A stretch of 64,000 nucleotides of DNA from Candidatus Eiseniibacteriota bacterium (lineage in GTDB: Bacteria > Eisenbacteria > RBG-16-71-46 > CAIMUX01): positions 868,001 to 932,000 of the forward strand of contig JADJQY010000002.1 in the NCBI GenBank assembly GCA_016712505.1, in the 5' to 3' direction. Positions 34,872-42,015 of the stretch are shown here, in pieces. The position numbers were made by a program, and so were the translations under genes. The notes under the pieces are model-generated. The model had not been told where the DNA came from, did no database searches, and was given only the letters and a program-made list of their open reading frames with translations. Each line of letters opens with the position of its first letter. The stretch's first letter is position 1.

Positions 34872-35570
34872 TCAATGCTTGGGCAGCTCGAAGCGGAACG
34901 GGAGGCGGACGTCCGCGGTCTGCCCTTCGACGCCCGCCCGGAACGGTCGGAAGCGCCACTGGCGCGCCGCGGTCAGCGCCGCATCCTGGAGCGGCCGAGG
35001 TATCTCCTCGTTCTCCACCCGGGCCGCGATCACGGCGCCGCGCGCATTGACCGTGGCCACGATCCAGACCGTACCGACCAGCTTCTTCCGCCGGGCGGCA
35101 TCAGGGAAGGTCGCGGGGACCATGTGTACCGCCTCCGGCCCGGACGGTGGAGGGCCCACCTCTTCGTTCCCCGCTTCACCATCGCTCCCCGGCCCCCCTC
35201 CTGGGGTCGCCGGAAGGCCGGCTGGCCCCGGCTCGTCATAAGCGCTCGGCGTCGGGAGCGCCGCCGGTTCCACCGTGGCGTCGGAAACGGGAGCGGCGAG
35301 GTTGGCCGGGGCAGCGACCTGCGGCTCGGGCCGACGCGCGGGGGAAGCCGGAGGACGAGGTTCCAGAACCGCGAACTCCCCGATCCGCAGTGGCTCCGGT
35401 CGGGGCGACGGTGCCTCCGCGCGCGGGTCAGCCCCCGGCCATCGCGGCGCGAGGGCGAAGAGCAGGAGATGAGCGATCAAGGCCAGTCCACCCGCGCGGG
35501 CGAGATCGATCCCGTACCGCCGCCGGGGCGGGCCGATCGGCGGGGCGGCGGACGTCGATCCGGAGCGCAC
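34872..35570 (-). CDS. TonB family energy-transducing protein
   Basis: 232 residues. An N-terminal helix (about 24-43, ARAGGLALIAHLLLFALAP) anchors it in the inner membrane. A proline-rich spacer (about 48-145) crosses the periplasm. The C-terminal TonB domain begins at FPDAARRKKLVGTVWIVATV and ends QWRFRPFRAG...LPFRFELPKH. It passes proton-motive energy from ExbB/ExbD to outer-membrane receptors; none is in the window. The start is GTG 35570, 2 bp after the ExbD stop. It is the last gene of the exbB-exbD-exbD-tonB operon. Confidence 0.92.
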   Translation of the reverse strand: MRSGSTSAAPPIGPPRRRYGIDLARAGGLALIAHLLLFALAPRWPGADPRAEAPSPRPEPLRIGEFAVLEPRPPASPARRPEPQVAAPANLAAPVSDATVEPAALPTPSAYDEPGPAGLPATPGGGPGSDGEAGNEEVGPPPSGPEAVHMVPATFPDAARRKKLVGTVWIVATVNARGAVIAARVENEEIPRPLQDAALTAARQWRFRPFRAGVEGQTADVRLPFRFELPKH

Positions 35571-35572
35571 GG

Positions 35573-35992
35573 TCAGTCGCCGGTCGAGCCGGCCTCGACC
35601 ACGAACTCGAGCTCGCGAATCCCCGCACCCTTGATCGTCTCGATCAACGCCGCGACCAGAGAGGAGGGAACGTCGCGGTCAATGCGGAGCGAGACCAGCG
35701 GGGATCGATCCGCCGCCGCCCGGGCAGCGAGCAACGCTCCGAGGGATCCGGGATCGCTCGGCTGCTGATCGACCATCAACGATCCCTCTCCCGTGAGCTC
35801 GACCGTGACGCGTGTTTTCGCCTCGATCGTCCTCCCTTCATTGGCCGACGGGAGATCGACCATCCCATGCTCCTCGATGCGGAAGATCGTGGTGCAGATG
35901 AAGAAGATCAGGAGGAGAAAGGCGATATCGGCCATCGACGCGGTCGGAATGGTCGGAGCGGTGCGCCGCACTCGGGGGAGCCGCATGGTCAC
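35573..35992 (-). CDS. ExbD/TolR family biopolymer transporter, second copy
   Basis: 139 residues. One helix (about 22-40, MADIAFLLLIFFICTTIF) carries the conserved aspartate (Asp22) that takes part in proton flow. A periplasmic ExbD domain follows. The gene overlaps the upstream exbD by 4 bp (ATGG context at 35989-35992) and is 2 bp before tonB. Having two different ExbD proteins per ExbB suggests a heterodimer in the channel, common in the FCB group. Confidence 0.93.
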   Translation of the reverse strand: MTMRLPRVRRTAPTIPTASMADIAFLLLIFFICTTIFRIEEHGMVDLPSANEGRTIEAKTRVTVELTGEGSLMVDQQPSDPGSLGALLAARAAADRSPLVSLRIDRDVPSSLVAALIETIKGAGIRELEFVVEAGSTGD

Positions 35993-36396
35993 TCCCCTCC
36001 CGCGGAGTGGAGCGCGACCCGGCCGGCCCCGGAGCGCTGCACCTCATCGAGGAGCGTGACCATCACTTGATAGGGGGCGTCGGGGTCGGCCGAGATCGAG
36101 ACGACCGTGCTCGAGTCCTTCTCGACCCGGGAGCGGATCAACTCCCGCAGCGCGCCCCGCTCGACCGGTCGCCCGTCGGCGTAGAGCACACCGGAGCGGT
36201 CCCCGCGCAAGGTAAGCACCTGCCGGGGGAAGACCGTCACCTTGGCGCTGCTCTGCCCGGGCAAGGCCAGTCCGATGAACCGATCGAGTTCCATCGAGGT
36301 GGTCGAGATGAAGAAGATGAGGAGCAGAAAGGCGACGTCGGCCAGCGAGACCTGGGGGATCTCGGTCTGGATGGCGAACCGTCTCCGGATGCGCAT
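35989..36396 (-). CDS. ExbD/TolR family biopolymer transporter, first copy
   Basis: 135 residues with the ExbD layout: basic N-terminus (MRIRRRFAIQTE), one helix with the conserved aspartate in SLADVAFLLLIFFISTTSM, and a periplasmic domain with VLYADGRPVERGALRELI. Eight bp separate it from exbB upstream. It differs strongly from the second copy, so the duplication is old. Confidence 0.93.
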   Translation of the reverse strand: MRIRRRFAIQTEIPQVSLADVAFLLLIFFISTTSMELDRFIGLALPGQSSAKVTVFPRQVLTLRGDRSGVLYADGRPVERGALRELIRSRVEKDSSTVVSISADPDAPYQVMVTLLDEVQRSGAGRVALHSAGGE

Positions 36397-36404
36397 CGCG
36401 CTGC

Positions 36405-37175
36405 TCAGCCGCGCTGCGCGTCGCGGCGCTCGGCCTCGGCCAGGAGGTCCAGACTGCTCTCCTCGACCTCGACCAGCAGGCGCTCGATCCGTGCCGCAAA
36501 GTAGTTGTGCGCGGTCTGCACCGGAATCGCGATCAAGAGTCCCGCTTCGGTGGTGATCAATGCTTCGCTGATCCCGGAAGCAACGATCTTGGCGCTCACC
36601 CGGTCAGCGGCCGCGATGGCATCGAAGGCGCCGATCATGCCGGAGACCGTGCCGAGGAATCCGAAGAGGGGCGCGACATTGGCCACCGTGGCCATCCAGA
36701 TCAATCCCCGCTGCAGAAACGAGGCCTCGATCCCCCCCGCAGTCTCCATCGCCTTCTCGACCGCACCGGCCCCGAGGGGAAAGCGCTGCAGTCCAGCCTC
36801 GATGATGTTGGCGATCGGACCGGGGCGCCGCTTGCAGCTTTCGATCGCGACCTCCACCCCCTGGGTCCGCACTTCCGCAATGATCAGGTCGAAGAACTGC
36901 CGCACCTCGAGATCGGCCCGGTGCAACGCGGCTGCCCGCTCGAGGATGAACGCCAGGCCGATGACCGAGCAGGCCAGGAGGGGCCACATGAAGACGCCTC
37001 CCTTGGCGAACCATTCGAGCAGTCCGATCGAGCGACCACCGCCGCTGGCGTCCTGGGCGAACGCGACACAGGCGATCAGCACGAGACCGCCTGCCGCAAG
37101 CGGTCCCCGGGTTGCAGGGCCGAACGCTCCGGACCGTCTGCCGCCGGGGATACCGGTGCGGGGAGTTGACCTCAC
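36405..37175 (-). CDS. ExbB/TolQ family proton channel protein
   Basis: 256 residues. After a signal-like segment (about 25-41) come three helices: about 55-75 (GGVFMWPLLACSVIGLAFIL), about 158-185 (LIWMATVANVAPLFGFLGTV) and about 205-225 (ISEALITTEAGLLIAIPVQT). The patterns APLFGFLGTVSGMI and ALITTEAGLLIAIP are the ExbB/TolQ core. The start is GTG 37175 with AAGGAGG five bases upstream; that ribosome site lies in a duplicated 15-bp unit. With the ExbD and TonB genes downstream it forms a complete energising complex. Confidence 0.94.
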   Translation of the reverse strand: MRSTPRTGIPGGRRSGAFGPATRGPLAAGGLVLIACVAFAQDASGGGRSIGLLEWFAKGGVFMWPLLACSVIGLAFILERAAALHRADLEVRQFFDLIIAEVRTQGVEVAIESCKRRPGPIANIIEAGLQRFPLGAGAVEKAMETAGGIEASFLQRGLIWMATVANVAPLFGFLGTVSGMIGAFDAIAAADRVSAKIVASGISEALITTEAGLLIAIPVQTAHNYFAARIERLLVEVEESSLDLLAEAERRDAQRG

Positions 37176-37178
37176 GCT

Positions 37179-37208
37179 GTCCTCCTTGGAAACGTCCTCC
37201 TTGGAAAC
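37179..37208 (-). repeat. Tandem 15-bp duplication of the exbB ribosome-binding site
   Basis: Two exact copies of a 15-bp unit (37179-37193 and 37194-37208). On the minus strand each reads GTTTCCAAGGAGGAC, so the exbB leader has two perfect Shine-Dalgarno sequences; only the proximal one is at working distance. Confidence 0.9.
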
Positions 37209-37358
37209 GAAGTCGGGGCGGCAGTTCCATCCGGAAAGGCCCCCAGGGGCGTGCCGCTCGGGGGCGTGCCCTGTGGGGTAACCGCACTAAAGTCCGGATC
37301 CCGCACCTGCCGATGACTAAGGAACTGCGACCGTCCAGCGCGGGGACGATTGCGCGAA

Positions 37359-37388
37359 AGCCTAGTCAGCACGGCTCTTTGGAGTCAA
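37359..37388 (-). promoter_or_regulatory. Possible promoter for the exbB operon
   Basis: Minus strand TTGACT (37383-37388), 18-bp spacer, TAGGCT (37359-37364). It resembles the better promoters elsewhere in the window but is weaker in the -10 box, and would give a leader of about 175 nt. Confidence 0.35.
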
Positions 37389-37403
37389 CGGGAAACCAGC
37401 CAC

Positions 37404-39254
37404 ATGCGTCGCTCCAAATCTGCTCTCCATCTGTGGTTGCCGAGGTGCCTGGCCACACTCGCCCTTTTTCTGATCGCCTTCTCGGCGGCCAGAGGGGCGA
37501 GCACGGGCGAGGAGATCGACGGGGCCAGGCGAAATCTTCCCAGCGGAGCCCATCCGACCGCGGCCCTCGACGCCCTTCTCCGCGGGAACGAGGCCTACCG
37601 CGCCCACGAAGTCCAGAGTGCGCTGACGCACTGGACCCGGGCCGCCGAACTCGACCCGGACTACCTCCCTCCCCGACTGCACCTCGCACGGGTCTTTCTG
37701 CTTTCCCAGCCGTCGCGCGCCGCCGGGGCGATTCATGAAGTGCTCGACATCGCGCGCCGCGACTTCCGCGCCCAGCGCTGGCTGCTCGGCAACGCCTGCA
37801 TGGCGATCGCGGTCAGTTTCGCCTTCGCCAGCCTGCTGGTCATCGCGGGCCTGCTGCTCCGACACCTCCGCGCGCTCCATCACGGGCTGGCGGAAGGGAT
37901 CGCCTTCCTGCTGCGCTCGAAGACTCCCGCCGGTCCGCTCGCCTGGGGAGTGCTCGCCATTCCGGTCCTGGCCAACCTTGGCGCGCTGGTAACCGGGTGC
38001 TTCTGGGTCTTTCTCGCCTCGTTCCGCTTCGGGCGCGGGGAGCGGATCCTCGCCCTGGGCGCGGGCGCGGTCGCACTCCTCCTTGCCCCTTACCTGCTCC
38101 TCACCCGGCCCTTCTGGGGTCAGGCGGTCGACGGGCGCGACGCCCTCGGCATCTACGCCATGCAGCAGGCGCCGTCCCTCGAACCGCTCCGCGGCGAAAT
38201 CCAGGCCTGGAGTGCGACCGATCCGAATTCCGGCGCGGCCAGCTTTCTCGAAGGACTGGCCCGCATGGGCGCAGGAGATCCGACCCGCGCCAATGAGTGG
38301 TACCGCCGGGCGGCGCGCGATCCCGACGTTCCACCCCGGGTGCTGGAGAACAACTTCGCCAACGCGCTCGCCTCCGCCGGGCACCGCAGCGAAGCACTGC
38401 TGCGCTACCAGCGGGCGATCGAGCTCGAGCCGCGCGCCTTCGAGCCGTACTACAATCTCGCCCTGGCCAACGCCGCGCGAGGGAAATACCTCGAGGCCGA
38501 TCGTGAGCTGGACCGCGCCAGCCGGGTCAATCTCGATCGACTGCGCGCGCTGGGCCGCGACGGCAGCGCCGACGGCTCGCTGGCGCCGGTCGAGGCGCTC
38601 TGGAACACCAGCGAGCTCTGGGCCTGGAGCCTCAGCCATCCCGCCGGGGGCGAACCACCCGCTCTGCTCCGTTGGATGTTCCCTCTGCGAAGCATCTTCT
38701 GGACCACGCCCCTGGTCGCGCTGGCTGTCGGACTGGGCCTCTTCGCCGGAAAGGCGCTGCGGCAGTTGATCCGCGTGCACGTCTGCTACCAGTGCGCCAA
38801 GCCGGTCTGTCGCCGCTGCCTGGTGCGCCTCGACCGACGCGCCTACTGCACGAACTGCGCCGAGTCGCTGGGCGGAAACTCCACCGAAGAGACGACCCGG
38901 CTCTTGCTCCATCGCCTGCTCGATGAGCGCCCGGCCTGGAGCACCCGCGTCCTCCCCTGGCTCTCGGTGCTGATTCCGGGCATCGGGCCGGTGCGGTACG
39001 GACAGCCCGGCTGGGCGGCGTGGACCAGTCTCCTCACCGGCCTGGCGCTCGGCCTGCTCTGGTACCCGGCGTGGGGTACCGGCTTGGTCTCGTTCCGCTT
39101 CGGCGATCCCGCCGTCGACTGGCTCCGCGGAGTGGGCCTGTTGTTGCTCTGCCTCGCCTCGCTCAGCAGCCTGCTCGGCTACCACCTCGGACGCCGTCGC
39201 GAGCAGAGCCTCCGCGGCTTCCTTTCCCGCGACGTCGACCGACTCGCCGCGTGA
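37404..39254 (+). CDS. TPR-containing multi-pass membrane protein with zinc-ribbon insert
   Basis: 616 residues from ATG 37404. An N-terminal signal peptide (about 10-32) leads to a first TPR pair (GNEAYRAHEVQSALTHWTRA), then three or four helices (about 135-235), then a second TPR block (LEGLARMGAGDPTRANEWYR, NNFANALASAGHRSEALLRY, YYNLALANAARGKYLEADRE). A helix near 440-460 is followed by a cysteine cluster CYQCAKPVCRRCLVRLDRRA with CTNC, which looks like a zinc ribbon. Three more helices end the protein. I do not recognise a named family. Such mixed proteins occur as scaffold or assembly factors. It pairs with the next gene 32 bp downstream. Confidence 0.75.
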   Translation: MRRSKSALHLWLPRCLATLALFLIAFSAARGASTGEEIDGARRNLPSGAHPTAALDALLRGNEAYRAHEVQSALTHWTRAAELDPDYLPPRLHLARVFLLSQPSRAAGAIHEVLDIARRDFRAQRWLLGNACMAIAVSFAFASLLVIAGLLLRHLRALHHGLAEGIAFLLRSKTPAGPLAWGVLAIPVLANLGALVTGCFWVFLASFRFGRGERILALGAGAVALLLAPYLLLTRPFWGQAVDGRDALGIYAMQQAPSLEPLRGEIQAWSATDPNSGAASFLEGLARMGAGDPTRANEWYRRAARDPDVPPRVLENNFANALASAGHRSEALLRYQRAIELEPRAFEPYYNLALANAARGKYLEADRELDRASRVNLDRLRALGRDGSADGSLAPVEALWNTSELWAWSLSHPAGGEPPALLRWMFPLRSIFWTTPLVALAVGLGLFAGKALRQLIRVHVCYQCAKPVCRRCLVRLDRRAYCTNCAESLGGNSTEETTRLLLHRLLDERPAWSTRVLPWLSVLIPGIGPVRYGQPGWAAWTSLLTGLALGLLWYPAWGTGLVSFRFGDPAVDWLRGVGLLLLCLASLSSLLGYHLGRRREQSLRGFLSRDVDRLAA

Positions 39255-39286
39255 TCCGCGCGGCACGGACCTCCTAGGAGCACCGC

Positions 39287-40399
39287 ATGGCCCTGCAAGG
39301 CAGTCTGAGTGAGTTCAGCGTCCTGGAGACGCTGCAGTTGATCGGCCTCCAGAAGAAGACCGGGCGTCTCGAGGTCACCTCGGGCCGGATCCGCCAGTGT
39401 CTCCACTTCCGCGACGGCCTGCTGATCGGCTGCGAGGCGACGCGCCCGAACGATCGCGATCCGTTCCTGGCCGCGCTGGCCGGCCTCGGACAGCTCGGCT
39501 CCGAGGACGAGCGACGCTACCGCGCGAGCACCAGCGAGTCACCGGACCTCTGGAGCCGGTTGATGGAATCGATCCCGCTCGAGCAGGAAACGTTGGAGGA
39601 GACGCGGCAACTGGCGATGCAGGCCACGCTTGATCAGGTCCTGCTCTGGAACCGGGGGCACTTCCACTTCGACGCCGATAGCCCGGTGCCGATCGGATTC
39701 GCCGGCTGGAACACCGAGCAGGTGCTGCTCGAATCGATGCGGCGCCTGGACGAGGCGGCCGATCTGAAGGCGGGTGAGTTCGGGCTGGCCTCGGTCGCCA
39801 CCGCCCTCCCCGGAGCCCAGATCGATCTGGAGAGCGGTCCGGACGATGCGGTCGCCGCGTCGCTCGAGCGGGCGTTCCTCGCCCGCCTGGACGGTCGCCG
39901 CACCCTGGGCGACCTGGTGAAGGCCCTCGGCGTGGCCGAGTACGACGTGTTGAACGTGGCACGGGTCCTCCGCTCTCAGCGCCGCATCCGACTAGAGGTC
40001 AGGGGACGGGCCGCCGACGGGACGCAGCTTCTGCTCGAGCAACCGTTGCGGTTGCGACACCCGCTGCTCTATGTGGGCGCGGTGATGCTTGCCGCAATGC
40101 TCCTCGCGACCGGGCTGGTCGTGCACCGCGCGACGGCGCTGGTGACGGCGAGCGAGGCGGGCGCCCCGCAGCGAGCGGACTACGATGAGGGACGGGACCT
40201 GCGGCTCGCGCTCGAGGTGTATCAGCTCCGTCACGGCGCCTATCCGGCGCGACTCGACGCGCTGGTCGAGGCCGGGCTCTGGACCACGCCGCTCCCGAGT
40301 TCGGCCGCCAGCTACCGTCCGAGCGACGAGGGGCGCGGGTATCTCTGGGATCCGCCGCTCGGGTCTGCCCCCGGGACTGATCAGCCCATCAAGCGCTGA
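39287..40399 (+). CDS. DUF4388 (PATAN-like) protein with C-terminal pseudopilin-like segment
   Basis: 370 residues. The N-terminus MALQGSLSEFSVLETLQLIG with KKTGRLEVTSG and LHFRDGLLIGCEA is the DUF4388 pattern, a protein-interaction domain common in gliding and two-component systems. A winged-helix-like stretch follows (about 205-235, LDGRRTLGDLVKALGVAEYD), then one helix (about 257-277). The tail LRLALEVYQLRHGAYPARLD resembles the globular part of type II secretion G pseudopilins. The combination is unusual. AGGAG lies before ATG 39287. Its 3' end overlaps the convergent gene by 19 bp. A signalling or secretion-assembly role is a guess. Confidence 0.72.
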   Translation: MALQGSLSEFSVLETLQLIGLQKKTGRLEVTSGRIRQCLHFRDGLLIGCEATRPNDRDPFLAALAGLGQLGSEDERRYRASTSESPDLWSRLMESIPLEQETLEETRQLAMQATLDQVLLWNRGHFHFDADSPVPIGFAGWNTEQVLLESMRRLDEAADLKAGEFGLASVATALPGAQIDLESGPDDAVAASLERAFLARLDGRRTLGDLVKALGVAEYDVLNVARVLRSQRRIRLEVRGRAADGTQLLLEQPLRLRHPLLYVGAVMLAAMLLATGLVVHRATALVTASEAGAPQRADYDEGRDLRLALEVYQLRHGAYPARLDALVEAGLWTTPLPSSAASYRPSDEGRGYLWDPPLGSAPGTDQPIKR

Positions 40400-42015
40400 G
40401 CCAGCTCGGACCAGTCCGACACCGTCCACGCCTCGACGTCCCGTACTCGACCGCCGGCCGCGGCGAGTCGCGCCGCGCTCTCCGGTCCATACCCGCTGGC
40501 AATCAGCACCGGGCGCGCCCCGGCGTTCGCGCCCGCCTCGAGATCGGACCACGAATCGCCCAGCATCACACTGCGGGAGAGATCGAGGGCGTGGCGGTGC
40601 GCGGCCCTGCGCAGCAGTCCCGGCTCCGGCTTCCGGCAGGCGCAGGGGCCACCGAAGTCGGGATGGTGGGGGCAGATCTCGATCCCGTCGAGTTCCACCC
40701 CTTCCTCGGCCAGAAGGGCCTCCATCCTTCGATGCACCGCGGCCAGGCCGGCACGGTCGAGCCGTCCTCGTGCAATCAGCGATTGGTTGGTGACCACCAC
40801 GATGGCGAAGCCTCCGGCTCGAATCCGTCGCAGCGCCGCGGCGGCACCGGGCGCGAGTTGCACCTCCTCCGGACGCGCGAGGTAGTCGACGAACTCGAGC
40901 AGGGTACCGTCCCGGTCGACGAACAGGGCGGGGCGCCCTTTGGGGCGTGGCCGGGCGCAGAGCCGATCGACTGCCGCCCGCACCTCGCTCGTCTGGATGC
41001 CGGTCAGGCACTCGATGGCGGTCGGACAGGTCCGGGCGAAGCAGGGAGAGCAATGCACCGGGTGGCGCACCACCTCCGCCTCGTCCCCGACCGGCCCGGT
41101 CCACTCCGGCGCGGTGGAGCCGTAGATCCCAACCACCGGGGCGCCGGCGGCCTGCGCGAGGTGCATCGCCCCGGAGTCGTTGCTGATCGCGGCGCGTACC
41201 GAGGAGAGGAGCGCCAGCGTGGCCCTGAGCCCATCCCTGCCGGCACGCGAGACCGAGCGACCGGGGCCATTCGGAGCGGTGGCCGCGACCAGCCGATCGC
41301 AGAGGGGACGCTCCTCGGCTCCGCCGATCCAGAGCAGATCCCAGCCGTCCTGCTGCAGCCCGCGCGCCAGGTCGACGAAACGCTCTTCCGGCCAGCGCTT
41401 GGTCGCGCCATAGGTTGCTCCGGGGGCGACGGCGATCGTCCCGCCCGGGACGAACCCGAGCTCCGTCCAGGTGCGGTCCGCAGCCACCAGTTCCTCGGCG
41501 CGGAGGGGCAGTCGTGGGCCCGAGGCGGCAGCGAGCGTCGATCCGACGAGTTGCTCCGCCAGGGCGCCGGCCAGCGCACCATACTGCTCACGGAGATGAA
41601 CGCTGCGGGCCGGTTGCTCGGGGGCGTGGGTCAAGAGCGCCCGGCGCGCCTCGGTGGCCCAGCCGACCCGCCTCGGTGCGCCGACGACCCAGGCGTGGAG
41701 GGCCGCGGAGAACGACGGCGGAAGGACCAGGGCAGCGTCGAAACCGAGCGGGCGCAGCTCGCAAGCCGAGGTGATCAGGCCCCGCACCTTGCCCCCGGAG
41801 CGGGTGAGCGGGCGCGCGAGGTGGAACGGTTCATCGAATCCGCTGAACAGATCGAGCGTGGCCGCCAGACCGACGAGCTGAAGATCGATCGCTCGTGACG
41901 CCGCCAGGATCTGGAGCGCCGGGGCGGCCATGATCGCGTCGCCGATCCAGTTGGGAAGGCGGACCAGAACCCGCGGCCGGCTCCCGGCGGCGCGCATGGG
42001 AGTGACGCGAGTCAT
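40381..42015 (-). CDS. Fusion: heptosyltransferase (GT9, WaaF-like) and heptose bisphosphate phosphatase (GmhB-like)
   Basis: 544 residues. The first 350 form a GT9 glycosyltransferase of the ADP-heptose:LPS type (VRLPNWIGDAIMAAPALQIL, IAVAPGATYGATKRWPEERF, AISNDSGAMHLAQAAGAPVV, HCSPCFARTCP). From about residue 365 a HAD phosphatase follows: FVDRDGTLLEF (motif I, Asp nucleophile), VVVTNQS (motif II), CRKPEPG and LGDSWSDLEAG. The zinc-loop CPHHPDFGGPCACRKP marks it as GmhB-like. One chain thus makes and uses activated heptose in LPS-core-type glycan synthesis. ATG 42015 overlaps the upstream TGA by one base (TGATG). The convergent overlap with the DUF4388 gene is 19 bp. Confidence 0.88.
   Translation of the reverse strand: MTRVTPMRAAGSRPRVLVRLPNWIGDAIMAAPALQILAASRAIDLQLVGLAATLDLFSGFDEPFHLARPLTRSGGKVRGLITSACELRPLGFDAALVLPPSFSAALHAWVVGAPRRVGWATEARRALLTHAPEQPARSVHLREQYGALAGALAEQLVGSTLAAASGPRLPLRAEELVAADRTWTELGFVPGGTIAVAPGATYGATKRWPEERFVDLARGLQQDGWDLLWIGGAEERPLCDRLVAATAPNGPGRSVSRAGRDGLRATLALLSSVRAAISNDSGAMHLAQAAGAPVVGIYGSTAPEWTGPVGDEAEVVRHPVHCSPCFARTCPTAIECLTGIQTSEVRAAVDRLCARPRPKGRPALFVDRDGTLLEFVDYLARPEEVQLAPGAAAALRRIRAGGFAIVVVTNQSLIARGRLDRAGLAAVHRRMEALLAEEGVELDGIEICPHHPDFGGPCACRKPEPGLLRRAAHRHALDLSRSVMLGDSWSDLEAGANAGARPVLIASGYGPESAARLAAAGGRVRDVEAWTVSDWSELAQRLMG

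Noticed and set aside
37362..39266. 634-codon frame on minus under the TPR membrane gene
   Set aside because: Antisense shadow; lacks a ribosome site and any domain, while the plus frame has TPR, helices and a cysteine cluster.
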